Part shown: positions 57,961-64,000 of the stretch, one piece after another
Layout: each line of letters begins with the position of its first letter
Numbering within the stretch: the first letter of the stretch is position 1
Assembly: GCA_026122225.1 (NCBI GenBank)
Contig: JANEZZ010002758.1
Coordinates: 434,001-498,000, forward strand
Source: Heloderma charlesbogerti
Lineage: Eukaryota; Chordata; Lepidosauria; Squamata; Helodermatidae
DNA: 64,000 nucleotides
Direction of reading: 5' to 3'
The notes under the pieces: generated by a model
Database searches by the model: none
What the model saw: the letters and a program-made list of their open reading frames with translations, nothing else
What the model was told of the DNA's origin: nothing
Position numbers and translations under genes: made by a program

Positions 57961-58440
57961 GTGTGATGGTGCTCCCTGCCCAATCAGTCCTGCCAGAGGG
58001 AGCATCTTCAGTGATCAGGAACTCACCAGCAAGAAAAAGATTGGAGTTACATCCAAACCCAGCTCTTGACTCGTTGCTCCCTGTAACATATGCCTATTAC
58101 AGTAATGTATGTGTTTTCATTGCTAAATGTGACCCAGGTAACCGTTTGGAAGTGACTGAAAGGTGGGAGGGGCTTGTACATGTGTGAGGATTCTGAGGTT
58201 ATAAAAGGAATGAACTGGCAGTGAGTTGGTTAGACAGGGTTTATGGACTGAAAAAGCAACATCTAGGTAGTGGGGTTTGTGTGTGTGATTTTAGGAGGGG
58301 TAGAGTAGGTAGGGAAGTCATGAATAAGCATTGATTAATAATAATAACTTATAACTTTTCATGTTTCAAATAAATCTTTGTTTTTAAAAATCCAAATTCC
58401 CACAGGTTGATTGATTTTTACACTACCTTTATTATATCTG
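57961..58440 (+). mobile_element. possible LTR-like remnant
   Basis: It starts TGTGATGGTGCTCCC. A TATA-like TTATAAAAGG lies at about 58199, AATAAA at about 58370 followed by TCTTTGTTTTTAAAA, an order expected of U3-R-U5. The 3' border and target duplication are not found and there is no coding sequence. Listed as a weak candidate only. Confidence 0.3.
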
Positions 58441-59079
58441 TTTCCTGGTGACTTCTCCTGTAGCGGGTTGAGAGAACCATTTGAGCATACTGAGTTTCTC
58501 CGGAACCCAGAGTTTCTCCGGAACCCAGAGAGAGTGAAAGGGCTGAAACTTGTGGAATGGTGCGTACAGCTGTCCCAAAGTGAAAGCAGGCGTTCCTGAG
58601 GAGTTTGGATCTCAGTTTCGGAGGAGGAGGCTGGGGAAAGGTGGAACCTCAGGTGGAACCTCAAAGGTGGAACCTCAAGTACTGATGCCTGTTTAACCCA
58701 TTAATGTGGAACATCTAATATTTGAGAAAACATTATGACCAAATATGCTGAAGGCACACTGCAAAAATAACCTTTCAAAAGGAAGGGAGTGTGAGGGAGA
58801 GATACCTGTGTAATTCTGGAAGAATCCTTCCCACCCCCTTTTTAAGCAGTGTGTTCCTCCAAAACACGAAGAGGTCAAAATGGTATTGTTCAGTAGATAA
58901 CAAGCCTCAAGAAGGGTCTGAAGAAAAAAAATAATCTCAGTAGCCATATTTGAGAAGCACACCTACAATGGAAATGCTTGTTTCTGGAAAGGGCAGGTCA
59001 CAGGACCCCTGTTAGATCCTACCCCTAGGCCCCTCCTCTAGAATTCCACCAAACATCAGAGCCTCGGTGCTTTCTAGAA
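58441..59079. other. intron 1, short tandem duplications
   Basis: An 18-bp duplication (AGTTTCTCCGGAACCCAG, 58491-58528) and three copies of GGTGGAACCTCA between about 58640 and 58678. No gene. Confidence 0.6.
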
Positions 59080-59215
59080 CAGCCTTCCCAGCCTGGGGCC
59101 CTCCAGATATTTTGGACTACAGCTCCCAGCATTCCTGACCACTGACCATGCTGGCTGGGGATGATGAGAGTTGAAGTCCATAACTTCTGAAGGGCAGGGG
59201 AAAGCTGTTCTAGAA
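59080..59215. repeat. fold-back dispersed repeat
   Basis: CCTTCCCAGCCTGGGGCCCT, GGACTACAGCTCCCAGCATT, CATGCTGGCTGGGGATGATG and GAGTTGAAGTCCATAA. The flanks AGAACAG...CTGTTCTAGAA are also inverted. Same family as 2188-2325. Confidence 0.7.
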
Positions 59216-59519
59216 ATACTGTGTCTTTTTTAAGCTGGCTTTTATCAACCTGGGGTAAGAGATTTGATAGAATTGCAATAAATGTCATACATACCACAGA
59301 GATGGTATGGTTAAGATGAACTAGTTTTTATAACTCACAATCCAGGCCAACAACTTGTCTGTTTGGGGGGAAGACCACTGTGGTAAAATTAATGCATGTA
59401 TGTATGTTATTCTTGGAACGTATTTCCTGCTTCCTTCTCACCAAGGTCTTAAGGCAGCTACAACTTAAACAATAAAACAGAAAGAAACAATTCCTTCTTT
59501 AAAAATCAGCAACACCTTT

Positions 59520-61310
59520 ATACGGAGCACAGAAGACTCCAGATTGTCATTACATAAAATTCTGATCCAAGAAGGAGGTTTTTACTTTACAGACCTCCTA
59601 TTATATCACAGAACTTTTCTCCTCTCCACCGTACATGCATGGCAGCTAGTACCCTTGTATCAAACATCAACCTTGGCAATACTAGAATACCTCGCCCTTT
59701 CTCCATTGACAAGATGGACAGTCCTTGGTTCCAAACATATCCATAGGGTTGGTAATGAAGTCCCCACTATCTCTCCCCTCTACACCAAGTCGTACAGAAT
59801 ATTCTAGGCAGTCAACACAATTTTGACCAGCTCACCCATGAAAAGTTAACAATTTGGCATAATCCAGAACTCAAAATTGCTGATAATTTCTCAAGTTGGA
59901 CCAGTTAAAATAATTTTCTTCTTTTTTCTTACTTCCAAAAAACATATGAACTACCTGACCCCTCCAAGTGGCAGTAGGTACAACTGAAACATGTGCTAGT
60001 TTCTAAATTGGGTCCTCTTGCCCTTCGTGCTTCTGAACTGCCCCGATATTAGAGAACCTACTCTGCTTACCAACACTACCCAAGCCAGTTGGCTTATAGC
60101 TAGAACTAAATTTGATATAATACCTGCTCGGGCAGAATGGAACAGGGAACTGAAGAATCAAATCTTCCCAACCCAATGGAAGGGTCACCTTCTTCAGTTA
60201 AAACCTCTACTACAGATTTGAGACTACACCTTATAAATTGTTGTATAGGATATACTGTCCACTTTACATTTTTCAAAAGAAAAATATGCTGCCCTCCTGC
60301 AGTTGTTACAAAATGCAACAAATAAATAAATAATCGTTGGCAGTGCAATGACAGAAGGTTCATAAACACACAAGATGTGGTACTCTCCTGTTGTTTCTCA
60401 GTTCTAGACAGAGGTCCAGACCATCTCAACCTAGTCCTGGAATCAGAGCTAAAATTCACGAACAAAAGAATATTGATAGGATACCTCCCAATGGTATGAA
60501 ACATTACCACATGCCGGCAAAAATGGATTAGTTGTCTCCGGCTGGTCACCAAATGTTATAGCAAAAGTAAACACACCCAATCCACCAATGGACATAAGAC
60601 CCATCTTCACTCGCGATACGCACACTAGCTACATATCTTTGATTGCAGGAATTAAATGCCAACCAAACTGTATGGCAAGCCTATACCGAACTATAGCTCT
60701 CACTGAAGGTCAGGGCTGGCATCAAAGGTACATCTTCAAGGGTAGTCATGATTAGGCACCTGCAAAGGGCCCACAGCACAGCAGGGGCCCACTGACAAGA
60801 GCCTTCCGGAGCTGCTCTTCCTCTCTACCATTGCAACCTGCTTGTCCACCTGTCTTTCAATCTGGCCTAGACAACGGCGGTGGTGAGAAGGAGGAGCAGT
60901 AGATGCCACTGCCTACTTGCTCACTGGCTCTCTGCCTGCCAAGCAAGCAAGTAGCAGCAAGGATGAGAGAGAGAGATGAGGAGCAGTAGCAGCTGAATGG
61001 CAAGGGCAGTGAGAAGGAAAACTCACTGAGGGAGGGGGCCCATTGAGGGTGTCTTGCCCAAGGGCCTTCAAAAACCTGGAGCCAACACTGCTGAAGGTAA
61101 AGACATTTGTTTGTGACACTCCCAAAAACTGAACCTCAGGAAAGGAGCAAAACCCATAAAATTATTACACCCCTTCCCCTCTCCTCTCTTCCCTTCTCTA
61201 CCAGCTTTTTGGTTCTATTTTAGTTTGCCTTTTTGTGGCATGGTTGTGTTTGCAATGGTGTTGTAAACTAAAAACAAAACTCAATAAAAATCTTAGTTTA
61301 AAACAAAACA
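59520..61310 (+). mobile_element. L1 LINE ORF2 C-terminal fragment with 3' end
   Basis: Broken frames read EGGFYFTDLLLYHRTFLLST (59570), HAWQLVPLYQTSTLAILEYL, LTIWHNPELKIADNFSSWTS (about 59846), YELPDPSKWQ and VQLKHVL (about 59948), and ARAEWNRELKNQIFPTQWKG (about 60120). These match the region after RT in vertebrate L1 ORF2. Many stops and frameshifts are present. A pyrimidine-rich 3' UTR and CTCAATAAAAATCTTAG with an A-rich tail end it near 61310. It is interrupted by a hAT element at 60711-61090. Confidence 0.75.
60711..61090. mobile_element. small hAT-type element inside the L1
   Basis: 380 bp with ends CAGGGCTGGCATC and (from the right) CAGTGTTGGCTCC, flanked by a perfect 8-bp duplication CTGAAGGT at 60703-60710 and 61091-61098. 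The interior is GC-richer and non-coding (the frame 60913-61125 minus is a shadow). Confidence 0.85.
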
Positions 61311-61423
61311 AAACAACTAACAACAGCACACAAAGAAATAAGAAGCCAGTAATAAAAATCAGTTCCAAGTTGAGGCAGGGGGATGATGGGAGAATATAAA
61401 TATGACAAAGAATATAAAAACAA

Positions 61424-61662
61424 TTTTGTTGTTCAGTCGTTCAGTCGTGTCCGACTCTTCGTGACCCCATGGACCATAACACGCCAGGCCTTCCTGTCCT
61501 GCGCTCTCTCCCGGAGCGTGCTCAAGTTCATATTCATTGCATCGGTGATGCTATCTAGCCATCTCATCCTCTGCTGTCCCCTTCTCCTTTTGCCTTCAGT
61601 CTTTCCCAGCATCAGGGTCTTTTCCAGAGAGTTTTCTCTTCGCATTAGGTGGCCAAAATATT
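61424..61662 (-). mobile_element. BovB LINE 3' fragment (minus)
   Basis: TTTGTTGTTCAGTCGTTCAG tail, then GTCCGACTCTTCGTGACCCC. The minus frame 61433-61645 gives RRENSLEKTLMLGKTEGKRR and HGVTKSRTRL. Only about 240 bp remain. Confidence 0.95.
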
Positions 61663-62214
61663 TGAAAAATTAAATGCCATTAAAAGCTTAAGAGAACAGG
61701 ACAGATTTTGCCTCCTGCCTGAAAGATAGTAATGAAGGTGTCAGGTGAACACACCTTCAGAGGGAATTCCAAAATTTGGCCTCTTTAAGCCCCTAACAGC
61801 CTATAATAAGCATCCTGGGGTGGGATTAGGATTGAAGTGATTTTAAACAATCCCCTCCCTGCACTATACAGCGATGTATCCTGGAAGAGGTGGGAATATA
61901 CTGCAACGCTTTGTTGCAGGTCACACTAATTTTTATAGGATTACTGGATCTTGTCACACTGTGGTGCAACTAAAGGACAGAACTTGGGGATGGGGAAGAT
62001 GAGCTGACCAGAGGAGTGAGGGAGGATGTGCTGCAGCAGGGAGGTGGCTTTGTTTTCAGTGGCTCCCACCAGGTTCTATGGGGCAATGTAAACAGGGTGC
62101 AATCTGGGATAAAACCTGTTCTTCACTCAAGAAAATGAGGTCACCTGGGGCACAGGAAAGGTTCCATCCCTAAAGGTGTCCCCAAGTCCATGACTTTATA
62201 GCCCTCTCTGTCAC
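61663..62214. other. intron 1, no recognised feature
   Basis: Nothing recognised. Confidence 0.5.
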
Positions 62215-62640
62215 GGGGCGCATGCACACCAATTGGCCCACATATACATCTCATGGTGCCCACCAGGCTCCCAGCTTCTCCTGCTTTTTATTTTCTTTCT
62301 TAAGGTTTTAAATTATTTTTAATAACTTGGAGGCCCGCACACACTTCAAATTGAGGTGCCATTCATCACCATCTTTATTTGGGTTCAAAAGAGTGGTTTT
62401 GTGTTCTGAAGCTCAGACCACATCTCTGCTTTGTCCTTAGGTTCTTGGACAAGTTCCTTTTCTTTCAGCTTCACCAGCTTGCCTTCTGGGAAATTAGTGT
62501 TTTGTGACTGGCCATACCTGCCATGGTAGCCATTTTATGAATGGTCAAGCTCCTCCATGGCAGCCAATTTGTGAAACCCATGACTTCCTCAAAATTCCAG
62601 ATGTGCCCACCAACCCCCAAAGCAGCCACTAGTCACAAAC
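62215..62640 (+). repeat. unclassified dispersed repeat, copy 2
   Basis: TTTGGGTTCAAAAGAGTGGT, GCCTTCTGGGAAATTAGTGT, GTGACTGGCCA and TCAAAATTCCAGATGTGCCC. It pairs with 16835-17280. Confidence 0.7.
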
Positions 62641-62883
62641 TGTTCCACTTAACATTGCTGTGGGGTGGGGGGGAAGAGGGGACAACCTAGAACCAAACAC
62701 AGGGTGCCAACTTCTCCCAACAGGGATCCAGCTGTGATGGTATAATGCACACAGAGAGTACCAAGATGCCCCATGCCCCACTAGAAGTCTGCATCATATG
62801 CACCCCCCATGCCTCATCCACACTGCCCATCATAAAGACGTACATTTTGCTTATGTTCAAATATAGGCCCTATGAAATTACTG

Positions 62884-63020
62884 GATCGTAGAATCATAGA
62901 ACAGTAGGGTTGGAAGGGGCCTACAAGACCATCGAGTCCAACCCCCTGCTCAATGCAGGAATCCAAGTCAGAGCATCCCTGACAGATGGCTGTCCAGCCT
63001 CGCCTTGAACACCTCCATGG
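62884..63020 (-). mobile_element. CR1 3' UTR fragment (minus)
   Basis: ATCGTAGAATCATAGAACAG, GGTTGGAAGGGGCCTACAAG, CCCCCTGCTCAATGCAGGAA and ATGGCTGTCCAGCCTCGCC. Confidence 0.92.
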
Positions 63021-63534
63021 GAACAAATTAGAGGAAGTTGTCTTAGCAAAGTTTTGGCCTCCTAATAAGCTTTTAGTAACAGAGGAGTTCCTCCAGCTGG
63101 TCTACCTTATTTAAATCTATAACATTGTTTTGGAATTTTCTTTGGCCTTTCTAATCAGTGAGGCTCCCTGTTCATCCGAGAGAGCTGCGGGGTGACACTT
63201 GAGATCTGAAGTGTGTGGGTTATAAAAATAACCCATCTTCCAACGAGAGATGACCAACACTAGGCAGCCGAGTCACTTTTGAATCCTATATAGATTCTTG
63301 ATCAAAACATAAAAACAAAATGGAAAAAGGACAATTGAACGTCTCAAAGTCAGAAGTTCCCTGAAATATGTACAAAATATGTAAAACGAATATACATGTT
63401 TATTGCCAAAAGCACCAGGAGGAGGGGAGACAACCCTTTCTTTACATTTTTCACTTTATGTTTTTGTATTTGTCTGTGTTCTCAGGACAGTTTCACATGG
63501 CCATGTTTTATTTATTCACTTACTTCCTACATTT
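63021..63534. other. intron 1, no recognised feature
   Basis: Nothing recognised. Confidence 0.5.
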
Positions 63535-63925
63535 ATATGGGACCAGGATGTCTAGCAGTCTGCCTCCCCTTATACATATCCATGCGACCTTTAAGATTAC
63601 CAGAGGAGGCCTTGCTGGTCATTCCGAAACTAAGGGAATTTCGCCATGCAATACCCCAATGGCAGGTCTTCTTGGTAGTGGCACCCACCATTTGGAAAAC
63701 CCTCCCTCATGCACTTCAGGAGGCAGAAAATGTGGCATCTTTCAAACACCTCCTGAAAACACACTTGTTCACCCAGGCTTTCCCTGGGCTCTAATTAAAT
63801 TAATCATGCTAATTCATCTTATTGTTCCTTGAATTGCTTTTACTGTAATTGGAATTGTTTTTAATATTGTGTTTTTAATATTGGTTTTTAAATGCGATTT
63901 TAATATTTATATGTAAACCACTCAG
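63535..63925 (+). mobile_element. L2 LINE 3' fragment
   Basis: MRPLRLPEEALLVIPKLREF, then VFLVVAPTIWKTLPHAL and FKHLLKTHLFTQAFPGL, with a T-rich 3' UTR ending ATGTAAACCACTCAG. It matches the L2 C-terminus at 52180-52410. Confidence 0.85.
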
Positions 63926-64000
63926 GGCGCAATCCTAACTAGATAGGCGGCCGCCTCCGAACTCAGAGCAAGGCAGGAGAGGCACAGAGGGATCATTCCC
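63926..64000. mobile_element. GC-rich MITE, cut by the window end
   Basis: GGGCGCAATCCTAACTAGAT, then AGGCGGCCGCCTCCGAACTC. It corresponds to the reverse complement of the right end of the element at 1744-2119. Confidence 0.65.

Larger units (their letters stand above)
1..64000 (-). other. USP13: USP13 gene interior (introns 1-6, partial gene)
   Basis: Five exons on the minus strand read in order (57.4 kb, 39.1 kb, 19.0 kb, 16.5 kb, 8.3 kb) as one uninterrupted USP13 reading frame. Exon lengths and phases fit exactly: 126 nt (phase 0 to 0), 61 nt (0 to 1), 122 nt (1 to 0), 143 nt (0 to 2), 185 nt (2 to 1). Introns are at least 6.46 kb (intron 1), 18.2 kb, 20.0 kb, 2.4 kb, 8.1 kb and at least 8.17 kb (intron 6). 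USP13 is a cytosolic and ER-associated deubiquitinase. Its catalytic exons and promoter are not in the window. All transposons listed below are therefore intronic, and plus-strand elements are antisense to the gene. Confidence 0.93.

Noticed and set aside
57538..64000. USP13 exon 1 and promoter
   Set aside because: No CpG-rich stretch and no frame like the USP13 N-terminus ending before DSEGG was found.
1..64000. CRISPR arrays, bacterial operons, phage genes
   Set aside because: Spliced vertebrate gene and vertebrate retroelements throughout. The tandem array at 15270-15830 has long units without spacers.

Overview
The window is vertebrate, almost certainly squamate (lizard-like), nuclear DNA. 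It covers the interior of one host gene, USP13 (ubiquitin-specific peptidase 13), on the minus strand. Five coding exons can be read: exon 2 (57412-57537), exon 3 (39103-39163), exon 4 (18941-19062), exon 5 (16410-16552) and exon 6 (8171-8355), numbered by comparison with human USP13. All have canonical AG/GT borders and join in one open frame of 637 nt. Exon 1 must lie beyond 64000 and exon 7 onward before position 1. They encode the N-terminal cryptic UBP zinc finger, the acidic linker and most of the canonical UBP zinc finger. No other host gene, RNA gene or CRISPR array was found.

The rest is intron packed with transposable elements, which is what points to a squamate. There are BovB/RTE LINEs of at least two ages, CR1, L2 and L1 fragments, two families of tRNA-derived SINEs, hAT-type DNA transposons with 8-bp target duplications, fold-back MITEs and one or two solo-LTR candidates. 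Species cannot be decided from the sequence.

Layout: 1-8170 is intron 6, with MITEs and an old RTE element split into an inverted 5' half (2925-3586) and a direct 3' half (4797-6433). Intron 5 (8356-16409) holds a CR1 tail and a four-level nest: a SINE split by a MITE, split by a 4.1-kb hAT element (11802-15891), itself hit by a further insertion. Intron 4 (16553-18940) is short. Intron 3 (19063-39102) holds two 5'-truncated BovB copies, a 54-nt-arm perfect hairpin, an internally deleted CR1, and a second copy of the same hAT element in opposite orientation (28233-33749) that received a CR1. Intron 2 (39164-57411) holds two near full-length BovB copies in opposite orientation (43045-46260 and 48749-51963), the second inside an L2, plus a MITE cluster. 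Intron 1 (from 57538) holds an L1 fragment with a small hAT element inside it, a BovB tail, a CR1 tail and an L2 tail.

Most notable: (1) two full-length copies of a non-autonomous hAT family, each with a perfect 8-bp target duplication and a shared internal SINE, bracketing exons 4 and 5 in opposite orientation; (2) two BovB copies with different target duplications but the same reverse-transcriptase frameshift, implying that a defective source was mobilised in trans; (3) a 54-nt perfect palindrome built around a BovB tail; (4) an RTE arrangement matching 5' inversion by twin priming.
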